Source: JBCDBL01 sp039183635 (GTDB taxonomy: Bacteria > Pseudomonadota > Alphaproteobacteria > Caulobacterales > Parvularculaceae). From it: a stretch of DNA of 36,298 nucleotides. The stretch lies in assembly GCA_039183635.1 (NCBI GenBank), contig JBCDBL010000025.1:1-36298 (forward strand), read 5' to 3'. Shown here in pieces: positions 17,386 to 25,981 of this stretch (positions within the stretch are counted from its first letter, which is position 1; the number at the start of each line of letters is the position of its first letter). The translations under genes were made by a program, and so were the position numbers. The notes under the pieces were generated by a model. It was not told the DNA's origin, ran no database searches, and was given only the letters and a program-made list of their open reading frames with translations.

Positions 17386-18807
17386 ATGGGTAACGCGACA
17401 CGACGTCAATTTTTAAAAACCGCAGCCGCTTTTTCTTTAGGCGGATCGGCAGGATTCGCCTACGACCTCGCACGACTTAACGCCTTTGCAGCGGACACCA
17501 GTGGATACAGAGCGCTTGTGTGCGTCTTTCTGTCTGGCGGTATGGATGGCCACGATACGGTCATTCCTTATGACACATTCAATTACAATCAATATGCCGA
17601 TATTCGACAGGCTTTGTTTGCCGAGTATCAAGGTTTGGAAGGCGGATCGACGCGTACGCGTGAGCGCCTGTTGCCGCTAAATCTTGCGAACGCCTCTGAT
17701 TTTGGCGGCCGACAGTTTGCTTTGCCGCCGGAACTTGAACCGCTCCATGAGTTGATTGAAGCGGGGAACGGAGCCGTCGTGTCGAATGTCGGCCCGCTTA
17801 TCGTGCCGGTGAACCGCGAAGAATTTCGCAGTAAATCTGCGCCGTTGCCGCCGCGTCTTTTCTCTCATAATGACCAGCAATCAGTCTGGAAAGCGTCTCA
17901 ACCTGAAGGCGCCCGGTTCGGGTGGGGCGGACGAATTGCGGATATGACCCTTGCAGCCGGCGCCAACACCGATGCAACCTTTACGGCGGTCTCGGTTTCC
18001 GGCAACGCCGTATTTTTGTCAGGGGAGATCGCAAGCCAGTTTCAGGTTGGCAATAACGGTCCGTCGCAAATCAAGGGTATCGGCGGTGACAGTCTTTATG
18101 GGTCATCTGAAATTCCGGGTCTATACGAATCCCATTTAAGATCAGAGGGGCAGGCTGTTTCGAATTTCATTCAGCGAGATTTTGTCGGAACGCTTGACCG
18201 ATCGATCGATGCTAATCAATTATTAGACGAAGCTTTTGAAACCGATGCTCCATTCACGACGGAATTTCCGAGTAGTCGTCTCGGACGCCAATTGAGCGTT
18301 GTCGCCCGTATTATCGCATTAAGAGATATTTTGGGTGTGAGTCGCCAGGTCTTTTATGTCAGCACTGGCGGCTTTGATACGCATTCAAATCAAGCTGAAT
18401 CGATGCCGGAGCTTCATGCAAATATAGCCGGATCGATGAGGGCTTTCTATGATGCGACTGCGGAAATTGGCGTCCAAAACGAGGTTACGGCGTTTACGGC
18501 GTCCGATTTTGGGCGCACGCTTACCGTGAACCGGGACGGAACGGACCATGGGTGGGGCGGCCATCATTTCGTGATTGGCGGCGCCGTCGACGGGGCCCGC
18601 ATGATCGGCAGCTTCCCTGAGCCCGCGATAGGACATAGTCTTGATACCAATAATGGCCGGCTTATTCCCACAACATCTGTCGATCAGTATGCAGCAACGT
18701 TTGCCAGTTGGTTTGGCTTGAATACGACGGAAATACAGGACGCCTTGCCAGGCATAACGAATTTCAACACGCAAAATCTTGGCCTGTTCGACAGCGCTAT
18801 AACTTGA
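17386..18807 (+). CDS. DUF1501 family protein, Tat-exported
   Basis: Starting at 17386 (AAGGA upstream) the 473-residue protein begins MGNATRRQFLKTAAAFSLGG, a twin-arginine signal with R6/R7. The DUF1501 domain follows (LVCVFLSGGMDGHDTVIPYD, PPRLFSHNDQQSVWKAS, FDTHSNQAESMPELHANIAG, and TVNRDGTDHGWGGHHFVIGG). The His/Asp-rich motifs recall sulfatase/alkaline phosphatase folds, to which the family is distantly related. The biochemical role is not established. The pairing with DUF1800 and a TonB-dependent receptor downstream suggests handling of a polymer or metal-bound substrate outside the cytoplasm, which is inference. Confidence 0.88.
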   Translation: MGNATRRQFLKTAAAFSLGGSAGFAYDLARLNAFAADTSGYRALVCVFLSGGMDGHDTVIPYDTFNYNQYADIRQALFAEYQGLEGGSTRTRERLLPLNLANASDFGGRQFALPPELEPLHELIEAGNGAVVSNVGPLIVPVNREEFRSKSAPLPPRLFSHNDQQSVWKASQPEGARFGWGGRIADMTLAAGANTDATFTAVSVSGNAVFLSGEIASQFQVGNNGPSQIKGIGGDSLYGSSEIPGLYESHLRSEGQAVSNFIQRDFVGTLDRSIDANQLLDEAFETDAPFTTEFPSSRLGRQLSVVARIIALRDILGVSRQVFYVSTGGFDTHSNQAESMPELHANIAGSMRAFYDATAEIGVQNEVTAFTASDFGRTLTVNRDGTDHGWGGHHFVIGGAVDGARMIGSFPEPAIGHSLDTNNGRLIPTTSVDQYAATFASWFGLNTTEIQDALPGITNFNTQNLGLFDSAIT

Positions 18808-18909
18808 TTTGTCAAGCGGGGGGCGCTTTATCGAAAGGATATTTTATCCCCTGCTGCGTTATCCTCGCGCTTGCGTTTTGCAAGGCATAATAAAAACAGG
18901 GTCGCAGTC

Positions 18910-21075
18910 ATGCCGATACTGAACTTAAAACGTCTTCGTTTAATCCTGCTTGGCGCAGCTTTCGTTACGCCGGCGACGGGGGAGGAGGCGCCAGGAGACG
19001 TTGGGCCCGCCCGTGCGGATAGCTCTGCATTCGCGCCGGCGAATCTCGCCAATCGCGCTTTGCCGCAAAAATACGTTGCCTGGCGCAGGCCGGCGGCAAA
19101 CGATGTGCGGCCGGCAAGCGATTTTGCAGATACATTTGCAAACGATGCAGCCGACGCCATATTCTTCGCCCCTGGCGTTCAGGCGAATATCCAAGATCTC
19201 AATGAGCCGCGCCTTGTCCTCCGTGGGTTCCATGTAGGCAGTCGACAGGACAGGTCCGGCCCCGCAGTCTATCGCGACGGCGCGCCGCTCACCGACGTAC
19301 ACGGGGCGACCAACCTGCAAGAGGTGGATCTTCTGTCTGTGTCCCGTGTTGAAATTCACCGTGGCGGTGCGGGGGATGCGCGGCTTTCCGGCGGAACGCT
19401 CGCCGGCGCTGTCGACTTCGTTTCGCCCACTGGCCGTGATTTGCCGGCGGGCCGTACAATACGGGCCGATGTGGGTTCGACAGTTGAAGGCAAAGTAATC
19501 GGTCGCGCCCACGCCGATCTTGCGGCGGTATCCCGGGGCGGCGATGTCGATTATTACGCGAGCGCCACGGGCGTCTACGACACAGGCGCCCGCGACAACA
19601 ATCAGCGCAACAGCGTCATCGTCAACGCCAACATCGGTTACGTGCCATCGTCATCCTTCTCTACACGGATGTTTGTTGAAGTCATGGATAATGACGTCGA
19701 GTTGGCAGGCGGACAAACGCCGGATGCGGCTGAGGGCAATCCTGTGGGCGCAGCGCCGCCGATTGGTCTCCCGCCGCTGTTTCCCGGCGGCCCGACGATT
19801 TTGATCGCCAATGGCGCAGAGGACGACGAATGGGCCCGGGATATCTTATCGGCGCGTTTGTCAAACCGGACAAATTTTCGTTTGTTCTCCCACGATTTTG
19901 AGGGCGGCTTTCACTATACGTACCGAAATGTTGAAAGCCCGCAGGTTGATTTTGTCGGTGTTATCGAAGAAGCAGGCGGCGAATGGGGGACTCATTTTGC
20001 CGGCGGCGGAGAAGCACGCCTTTATGGCTATAGCCTGGACTATCGCATTGGCGTCGCCTACGCTTCAGGTGAGCGGTCATCCGACCGGTTTGAGAACCTC
20101 AGTGGAGAAGCCGGAGGCGTCCTTTCTGAAACGGACCAGCTTTCGACAAATTTAAATATATTTGCCGAAGCGGGGATAGAGGTGCTGCCGCGGTTGCGTG
20201 CAGAGAGTGGTGTTCAGTTTATATCTGTAGACAGAGAGCTTACTGTCGATGATGATGACGACAGTGAAGAAGTGAGTTTTTCTGGCGTTGCTGGCCGCGC
20301 CGGGTTGATATATGACGCATCTGAAAATGTTCAAATGTTCGGGAATATTTCTCGTGTTTTTGAGGCGCCGACATTTTACGATTTGACAGCAAATACACCC
20401 GTTGCTCTCGCAGAACTTGAGGAACAGGACGGCTTTGGTTACGAGGCCGGTCTGCGTGGTCGCCGGAACGATTGGCTTGGATGGGATTTCACATATTACA
20501 GCGTCTCAGTCGATAATGAGATTATCACCGTCGATGACCCGGAGGCGAACGGTCTTGGGGAGACGGTTTTAAACGTCGATGAAACAGAACATAAAGGATT
20601 TGAAGCCGGCGTTGACGTTTCACTGTTTCCTCAACGTTTTTCTCGCGCAGGGCGCATGCTGACGTTACGTAGCGTTTACGCTTATAATGATGTGCGTTTT
20701 GTCGATGCCTCATCTATTGACGATGACCTTGACGGCAATCGTCTGGCCGGCGTTCCGCAACATCTGTATCGCGGGGAATTGCGTTACGCAGCTCCGGAGC
20801 GTTGGTTTCTCGCCGCTAATATGCGCATGACGGCGGGTGACTACTTCGCCGATCATGTTAACGAAACCTCGATATCCAACACGCCGATTATAGGGTTTAG
20901 CGCCGGGCTGTCCGCCGGGGAACGACTTCAGATTTTCGCCTCTGGAGAAAACCTTACAGATGAAGAATACCCCGCAGGCGTAACGCCGGTGCTGGCGCAA
21001 GCTGATCAGGAAGGGCGCATCTACACGCCAGCGGCCAGAGTCTCCGTTTTCGGCGGTCTGCGTTACTCATTCTAA
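18910..21075 (+). CDS. TonB-dependent outer-membrane receptor 1
   Basis: Starting at 18910 gives 721 residues with a signal peptide (ILNLKRLRLILLGAAFVTPATG). A 13-codon-longer start at 18871 is possible but precedes the signal. The plug domain (about 60-180) has PGVQANIQDLNEPRLVLRGF and VDLLSVSRVEIHRGGAGD. The remainder is a 22-strand-type barrel rich in alternating aromatic residues, with a TonB-dependent receptor ending (FASGENLTDEEYP, then a final GGLRYSF). It imports an unidentified ligand across the outer membrane. It lies downstream of the DUF1800/DUF1501 pair and probably shares their function. Its TAA stop is the first codon of repeat B2. Confidence 0.88.
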   Translation: MPILNLKRLRLILLGAAFVTPATGEEAPGDVGPARADSSAFAPANLANRALPQKYVAWRRPAANDVRPASDFADTFANDAADAIFFAPGVQANIQDLNEPRLVLRGFHVGSRQDRSGPAVYRDGAPLTDVHGATNLQEVDLLSVSRVEIHRGGAGDARLSGGTLAGAVDFVSPTGRDLPAGRTIRADVGSTVEGKVIGRAHADLAAVSRGGDVDYYASATGVYDTGARDNNQRNSVIVNANIGYVPSSSFSTRMFVEVMDNDVELAGGQTPDAAEGNPVGAAPPIGLPPLFPGGPTILIANGAEDDEWARDILSARLSNRTNFRLFSHDFEGGFHYTYRNVESPQVDFVGVIEEAGGEWGTHFAGGGEARLYGYSLDYRIGVAYASGERSSDRFENLSGEAGGVLSETDQLSTNLNIFAEAGIEVLPRLRAESGVQFISVDRELTVDDDDDSEEVSFSGVAGRAGLIYDASENVQMFGNISRVFEAPTFYDLTANTPVALAELEEQDGFGYEAGLRGRRNDWLGWDFTYYSVSVDNEIITVDDPEANGLGETVLNVDETEHKGFEAGVDVSLFPQRFSRAGRMLTLRSVYAYNDVRFVDASSIDDDLDGNRLAGVPQHLYRGELRYAAPERWFLAANMRMTAGDYFADHVNETSISNTPIIGFSAGLSAGERLQIFASGENLTDEEYPAGVTPVLAQADQEGRIYTPAARVSVFGGLRYSF

Positions 21076-21174
21076 AGCATTTCCAGGCCAAGTGTGTACG
21101 GTTGGCCGTCCGGAAATGCGAAAAACAAAGACTTAGAGCGTCTGCCTGATTCCGATTGAAGAAGAGACGCTTTA
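21073..21174 (+). repeat. Dispersed hairpin repeat, type B copy 2
   Basis: It is near-identical to the minus-strand copy at 1314-1416. Outer arms GCATTTCC/GGAAATGC enclose inner arms GGCCAA/TTGGCC. A shared 3' half follows (AAAAACAAAGACTTAGAGCG, then GATTCCGATTGAAGAAGAG, ACGCTTTA). The first TAA of the element is the stop codon of the receptor gene upstream. It is joined directly to repeat A3. Confidence 0.88.
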
Positions 21175-21175
21175 G

Positions 21176-21293
21176 GGCGTGTCACGCAAAAGCGGCTACC
21201 AGTTTCTCAGCAAAAGGTCGAACAAGTGTTCGACCGTCAAAACAAAGACCGGGCGCGCGCCCGTGTGAACCCGATTAAACGAGACATGCTCTA
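21176..21293 (+). repeat. Dispersed hairpin repeat, type A copy 3
   Basis: It begins GGCGTGTCACGCAAAAGCGG and carries the palindrome GGTCGAACAAGTGTTCGACC at 21216-21235. It continues CAAAACAAAGACC and ends GACATGCTCTAG. The last three bases on the minus strand (TAG) are the stop codon of the convergent receptor gene. Together with B2 it fills the whole gap between the two receptor genes and could act as a bidirectional terminator. Confidence 0.88.
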
Positions 21294-23723
21294 GAATTCA
21301 TAGGTCAGCTCTACGCCCCATATCCGGGGCGGCGTAATGGTCGTAAATGGCGTTCCCAGATTATCTGCGGTAATATTGCTGAAACCATTGATATATTGTT
21401 CATCAAAGACATTGTTTACAAAAGCGCTGAGGCTGTAGCCGGTGTTCGCAGAGTCCCATACGGCGCGAATATCAGTTCGATTTTCCGCTTCTCCAAGTTC
21501 GAAGATGCCGTAGTCAGCGCAATTGCCTTGACGCGCCGATTCGTCATTACATCGTCCGGCGCTGCGAAAGGCGTGATTGCCTTGTAACGTAAGAACGCCG
21601 GCCTCGCCAAAGTCGAAGGCGTATTCCGCGCCGAAGGCGATGTTCCATTTTTCGGCGCCGCTTGGTTGGCCGGAAAGATCCAATCCGTCGTTCGTTACGC
21701 GGCGTTTGAATGTGGCGTCAATATATTGTGAGGCGTAGTAGAGCGAGAAGTTGTCGCTTGGCGCCCAGTTCACCTGAACATCGACGCCCCACGCTTCATC
21801 GTCGGAGGTTTGAACAAGGTATTGCGGAACGCCGCCGCCGGCAGGGGTGACAAGGCGTATCGATTGTTTGTCATCATATGTGTACGTAAAGCCCGATACG
21901 TTCAAAATCAGGCCTTGCTCCGGAAAGCTGCTTTTAAAGCCGATTTCGTAGTTTGTAACATCCTCGTTCTCGAACCGAGACGCCACTTCGACAGAGTTAA
22001 AGCCGCCAGCCTTATAGCCTTGGGTGTAAGAGGCATAGGCCAGGATATTGTCAGTCAACTTATAATCCACCACAACCCGGGGGCTGATGTCTTCCCAATC
22101 GTCTTCAAGAACGCATGTCACGCCTTCTGCAACGGTAACGCCGTTATCGCAGGGAACGCCGGCAAGTCCTGCAAGGTCGAACACAAAGTCAAACAGGAAG
22201 TCATCCGCCGACAGACCCAGTCCGCTGAGCGCGCCAAGGTCTTCCAGGATCTGGGCGTTTTCGTCCAGGCCGGGTGAGGAGCGTAAACCGTTCAGCCACT
22301 GGAATGACTTTTCATCCCGCGTGTACCGAAGACCTAGTGTGAGGTTTAACCGATCCGTAACGCTCCATATTGCGTCGCCGAATATAGCGTACGCTTTATA
22401 GTCGCCTTCATTGATCATGTCTTCCTGCCAGCTGTGGCCGAGTACGGTGGCCGGCAAATCGTTCGGTATAATAATAAAGTTTTCAAGAAGGGTGAATTGG
22501 GCTCCCTCGCCAACGCTCACCAGGAACGTATTCACCGTGTCGGTGAATGTAAAAGTCTCTGACCTTTGTTTGGCGGTTTCGTCATAGTAGCTGGCGCCTA
22601 AAATCCAGTTTACGGATTTTACTTCGCCGGCGAACCGGAATTCCTGATAAAACGCCTCATTGTCTTCGACATTATTCGTGTCAAAATAAAGGTCGATACG
22701 GTTCGTGCCATCCTCGTCTTGACGATTTTCTGTCTCAAACGTGCGCCAGGATGTAAGAGAGGTCAGCGTCACCGGGCCGAAATCATGTGTGACGGTTAAG
22801 TTCACTTCGTCCAGGGACCGGCTTTCCGTGTTCACCACCACGTCATTCCGGATCGGTGCGCCGAAGGGGCTTATAAACGTAGAAGGATCTACAGGAACAC
22901 CGGGTTGAGCCGGTGCGTCGGGGATGGGTACGATGCCGATGGCGGGGCGCGCGTCCTGGTCCAGCTCATCATGGACATACCGCAGAAGCACTTCGGTGTT
23001 TTCCGTCGCGTCCCAGCGTAAAGAAGCGCGTGTGGACCAGTTATCGTCGCGGCGATAGTCTTCCCCGGTTACGGCGTCTGTCAGCCAGCCATCGGCTTTG
23101 TTGAAAAGACCGTTCAATCGTAAGGCCAGCGTATCGGTAATCGGAACATTCAACAGGCCTTCAAAGCGCCTTCTGTCGTCACTGCCGGTTCGTGCGGAGA
23201 GGCGCCCTTCAAATTCATTGCTCGGTTTCTTTGTGACAATTGAAACGGCGCCTGCTGCGCTGTTACGACCAAAAAGCGTCCCTTGCGGACCTTTGAGAAC
23301 CTCTATGCGTTCAATATCGTTAAAAGCCGTGAGCGCAGCGCCGGAGCGTGCGGCGTAAAATCCGTCGACATAGATGCCGACCGCAGGGTCTGTGCCGACG
23401 CCAAAATCGCTCGTATTTATACCGCGCACAGAAAAGCGTGGTTGCGTCGGGCTTGTGTTCGGGCTGACCCGAAGGCCGGGGACGAATGCGCCGAGATCCC
23501 TGAAATCGTCGGCTGCAATACTTTCGATGAAATCCGCGTTAATGACCTGAAGAGAAATCGGCACGTCCTGGGAGGACTGTTCGCGTTGTTGGGCCGTCAC
23601 AACGATGACGTCCCGGTTCTCGCCTTGGTCCTGAGCCGACGCGCTGGGAACGGCGGCGATTGCAGCTCCGGACAGAAGAACTGCACGCAAGGCGTAGGCG
23701 CGTAAAGTGTTAAATTTTTTCAT
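21291..23723 (-). CDS. TonB-dependent outer-membrane receptor 2
   Basis: This 810-residue receptor has a signal peptide ending SASAQ (near 30) and an N-terminal TonB-box-like stretch, RDVIVVTAQQREQSSQDVPI. The plug contains GLRVSPNTSPTQPRFSVRGI and RIEVLKGPQGTLFGRNSAAG, followed by a long barrel ending in an aromatic residue (WGVELTYEF). The motifs are those of the large alphaproteobacterial receptor group often used for hydrophobic or organic ligands, but the ligand is not known. It diverges from a tetR gene across an intergenic region with two inverted repeats, so local TetR control is likely. Its stop is supplied by repeat A3. Confidence 0.92.
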   Translation of the reverse strand: MKKFNTLRAYALRAVLLSGAAIAAVPSASAQDQGENRDVIVVTAQQREQSSQDVPISLQVINADFIESIAADDFRDLGAFVPGLRVSPNTSPTQPRFSVRGINTSDFGVGTDPAVGIYVDGFYAARSGAALTAFNDIERIEVLKGPQGTLFGRNSAAGAVSIVTKKPSNEFEGRLSARTGSDDRRRFEGLLNVPITDTLALRLNGLFNKADGWLTDAVTGEDYRRDDNWSTRASLRWDATENTEVLLRYVHDELDQDARPAIGIVPIPDAPAQPGVPVDPSTFISPFGAPIRNDVVVNTESRSLDEVNLTVTHDFGPVTLTSLTSWRTFETENRQDEDGTNRIDLYFDTNNVEDNEAFYQEFRFAGEVKSVNWILGASYYDETAKQRSETFTFTDTVNTFLVSVGEGAQFTLLENFIIIPNDLPATVLGHSWQEDMINEGDYKAYAIFGDAIWSVTDRLNLTLGLRYTRDEKSFQWLNGLRSSPGLDENAQILEDLGALSGLGLSADDFLFDFVFDLAGLAGVPCDNGVTVAEGVTCVLEDDWEDISPRVVVDYKLTDNILAYASYTQGYKAGGFNSVEVASRFENEDVTNYEIGFKSSFPEQGLILNVSGFTYTYDDKQSIRLVTPAGGGVPQYLVQTSDDEAWGVDVQVNWAPSDNFSLYYASQYIDATFKRRVTNDGLDLSGQPSGAEKWNIAFGAEYAFDFGEAGVLTLQGNHAFRSAGRCNDESARQGNCADYGIFELGEAENRTDIRAVWDSANTGYSLSAFVNNVFDEQYINGFSNITADNLGTPFTTITPPRIWGVELTYEF

Positions 23724-23956
23724 CTTGTCCTCCCTTTCGCCCGCTATTGGCGCGGATCGAGCTTACTGGCGGCGATGCGCGGGCCCCCGATGGTTGCTTA
23801 GTTCGCCGTTGCTTTTATTCTATAAATGAAACAGAATTCTTTTCTGTTTTGCAAGCGCCTTCTATAGTATCAACAGAACTATAGGCATGGCGCAGCAAAA
23901 CAGTCACACATAATTTTTGTCCATCGCCGGATTAGGGCTGCGGAACGAGGCGCAGA
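23724..23956. promoter_or_regulatory. Divergent receptor/tetR control region with two inverted repeats
   Basis: Two inverted repeats are visible. AAACAGA-(7)-TCTGTTT lies at 23829-23849. CTATAGT-(9)-ACTATAG lies at 23862-23884. Their sizes fit TetR-family operators, and they sit between the two divergent genes. The word TTTCTGTTTT at 23841-23850 recurs at 27311-27320 upstream of the beta-helix gene, hinting at a shared regulator. No promoter hexamers were assigned. Confidence 0.5.
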
Positions 23957-24595
23957 GTGAAAGAACGCACACCGAATGAGATAGTTGATCTGGAGCGCCG
24001 CGCGCAGCCGCAGCAAAAGCGCTCCGCCGCAAGAATTGACAACATTGTCGCCGCGACGCAGCGCTTGCTGGATCAAGTTGGTGCGGAATCGATAACCACA
24101 AGCGCCGTCGCCCAAGAGGCGGGCGTTCCGGTCAGTTCGGTTTATAGATACTTTCCCAACATTTACGCCATTTACAGAACGATATTTGAAAAGTTCAAGG
24201 CGGAAACGGATCAGATTATTCTTTCCGAGCTTGCAAACATGTCGACGAATTGGCGTGAGAGTTTGCCGATTATGATCGGCGGGTTGCGCAGTCTTTTGCA
24301 AAGCAATCCGTCCTATGGCGCGGTTTTTCGACTGGCTTTGACGACGCAGGAATTGTCTTCGGTGCGAGAGGAGTGGAACGAACGCCTGGCCGCACACCTT
24401 GCGCAGCGGTGGCGTATGGGAGAGGATGGGTTCGAAGGGGGCGACCCTGATCTGGTTGCGCGCATGTGTGTCGAAATTTATTGTGCTGCAGAGATTCTTA
24501 TCGTTCAGCATGCTGACGCTCCTAAAAAGCAAGAAGCTCTGTTCAACGAGGCGATGATCGCCCTGGAAAGATATTTGTCGAAATATTTGACCTGA
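23957..24595 (+). CDS. TetR family transcriptional regulator
   Basis: This 212-residue protein has an N-terminal TetR helix-turn-helix at about 25-75 (ARIDNIVAATQRLLDQVGAESITTSAVAQEAGVPVSSVYRYFPN; the recognition helix is VPVSSVYRYF). A mostly helical ligand-binding domain follows. It probably represses the divergent receptor gene until a small ligand binds. It may also control the cytochrome, beta-helix and aldehyde dehydrogenase genes downstream, because a word from its presumed operator recurs there. The effector is unknown. No strong Shine-Dalgarno sequence precedes the start. Confidence 0.9.
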   Translation: MKERTPNEIVDLERRAQPQQKRSAARIDNIVAATQRLLDQVGAESITTSAVAQEAGVPVSSVYRYFPNIYAIYRTIFEKFKAETDQIILSELANMSTNWRESLPIMIGGLRSLLQSNPSYGAVFRLALTTQELSSVREEWNERLAAHLAQRWRMGEDGFEGGDPDLVARMCVEIYCAAEILIVQHADAPKKQEALFNEAMIALERYLSKYLT

Positions 24596-24602
24596 TGGGC
24601 AT

Positions 24603-24710
24603 TAAAGTCATTTCGGATCCACTGAAATCACGCAATCGCTTTAAATCCTTGTTTTTACCCGCTTTCGGATAGTGAAACGATAATCGTTTCGCCTGGAAGC
24701 GTGCTAAACG
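24603..24710 (-). repeat. Diverged member of the hairpin repeat family (type D)
   Basis: Read on the minus strand it shows GCTTCCAGGCGAAACG, an inner palindrome GAAACGA(TTA)TCGTTTC, ATCCGAAAGCG, then AAAAACAAGGATTTAAAGCG. That is the same order of parts as type B, with a different inner stem. It lies between the convergent tetR and cytochrome genes. The rest of this 230-base gap, 24711-24825, shows nothing recognisable. Confidence 0.55.
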
Positions 24711-24825
24711 TGCAATAGAAGTCCGGTTTTATCTGGACCGCCGCTTCACCGTACGTGGTTTTCTAATACTCTGCATTTTTCGGCCGTCAGACGAGGTCGC
24801 GCCAGGTGCAACTGGCTCTTAAGGG

Positions 24826-25959
24826 TTATCCGCAATCCCCCTCAAGTGTGGAGATCCAATCAGCGACCAGAGCGACGCCTTCTTCATGTATAGTTGATCG
24901 ACCGATCTCCGGCATCATTTGATCCGGCTGCGTATTGTCCATGCGATAAACCAGAATGGAGTCCTCCGGTTGTCCTGGCCGGATGCCCCATATGCGATCC
25001 CCCGTGCCGGCGCCGGCGGCGATCGGTAGTTTGCAAATGCCAAGATGGGTCCCCGTCGTGTCCGGCTCCAGGAACAACCCGGATGTATCCGCCGGTCCTG
25101 TCGGGCTGTGGCAATGCGAGCAGTTGATGTCGAGATAGGCCCGGGCCCGCTCTGTAACGGACGCCCCTGCATCGGACCATGCGGCGTTCTTGGGCGCTGC
25201 GGCCGCATCCGGCGCGTCGTTCAGATAGCCTATTTGGTACAGATGCGTAATTTGGTTTTGCACGCCGTCGGCATAGGCGAAATCACGGTTTAAATGACGT
25301 GCTTTTGGGCCGATTGGCGACAGGGCGCGGGTGTTTGAGTCCGGCGCGTGGCAGCTGGCGCACTGATTAACGTCGGGCATGACATATTTGAACGGATTTT
25401 TGGCGCCGTCCGCGCTCACCAACGTCAGGGGAATGATATCTCCGATCCTGTGGACGGCGGCGTCGGTCTGCTCTTCGTTCCATTGGTAGGGGATCACCGC
25501 CCAGCCGCTCTGTCTGCGCACAAGAATACGTGTTTCGATAAGTCTCACACTTTTCAGGGGCAGATAACGTCCGCCTTCAAACAAAGCGCCGCCATTATCG
25601 TTTCGGGCGACCTCGTCCGCCGCGCCGTCGTCAGGTAAAGGATAATAGAAAGTCTTGGTGATGACCGACCCTACAGGAAAATCGAACACATCGTTTTCAC
25701 GGTAGGCGGCGCTTGCGCCATCGGGCATCCAGATTGTACGCAGTTTATGGGCGTAGTCGGTAAAAAGCGCTGTATTTAAATCATATGGCGAAACGTTCTC
25801 GCCGAGCGTCAGGGCGCCGCCATCGACAATCAGCTGCCCCCAATCGGAAAGAAGCGGGGGATTGCCTTCTTCAAAGTAAGTGGAGGCGACCGGCGCCGGG
25901 GCCTCCCCGCAGGCGGCGGCTGCCAATAATCCAAATACTGCGCAAATATGCCGTAACAT
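24826..25959 (-). CDS. Dihaem c-type cytochrome lipoprotein, SO2930/HNE_0200 family
   Basis: This 377-residue protein has a lipoprotein signal (GLLAAAACGEAP, Cys17). Two CxxCH haem-attachment motifs are present, CASCH at 200-204 and CSHCH at 280-284, with later methionines as possible axial ligands (RMDNTQPDQMMPEIG). The N-terminal half contains LSDWGQLIV, YDLNTALFTDYAHKLRTIW and the WAVIPYQWNEEQTDA segment typical of the family known as SO2930 or HNE_0200. It should be a periplasm-facing electron carrier or oxidase subunit. Family members are characteristically adjacent to the parallel beta-helix protein encoded just upstream. The two genes are 22 bases apart in one operon. Confidence 0.88.
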   Translation of the reverse strand: MLRHICAVFGLLAAAACGEAPAPVASTYFEEGNPPLLSDWGQLIVDGGALTLGENVSPYDLNTALFTDYAHKLRTIWMPDGASAAYRENDVFDFPVGSVITKTFYYPLPDDGAADEVARNDNGGALFEGGRYLPLKSVRLIETRILVRRQSGWAVIPYQWNEEQTDAAVHRIGDIIPLTLVSADGAKNPFKYVMPDVNQCASCHAPDSNTRALSPIGPKARHLNRDFAYADGVQNQITHLYQIGYLNDAPDAAAAPKNAAWSDAGASVTERARAYLDINCSHCHSPTGPADTSGLFLEPDTTGTHLGICKLPIAAGAGTGDRIWGIRPGQPEDSILVYRMDNTQPDQMMPEIGRSTIHEEGVALVADWISTLEGDCG

Positions 25960-25981
25960 TATGAAGATGTATTCGCCTTGA

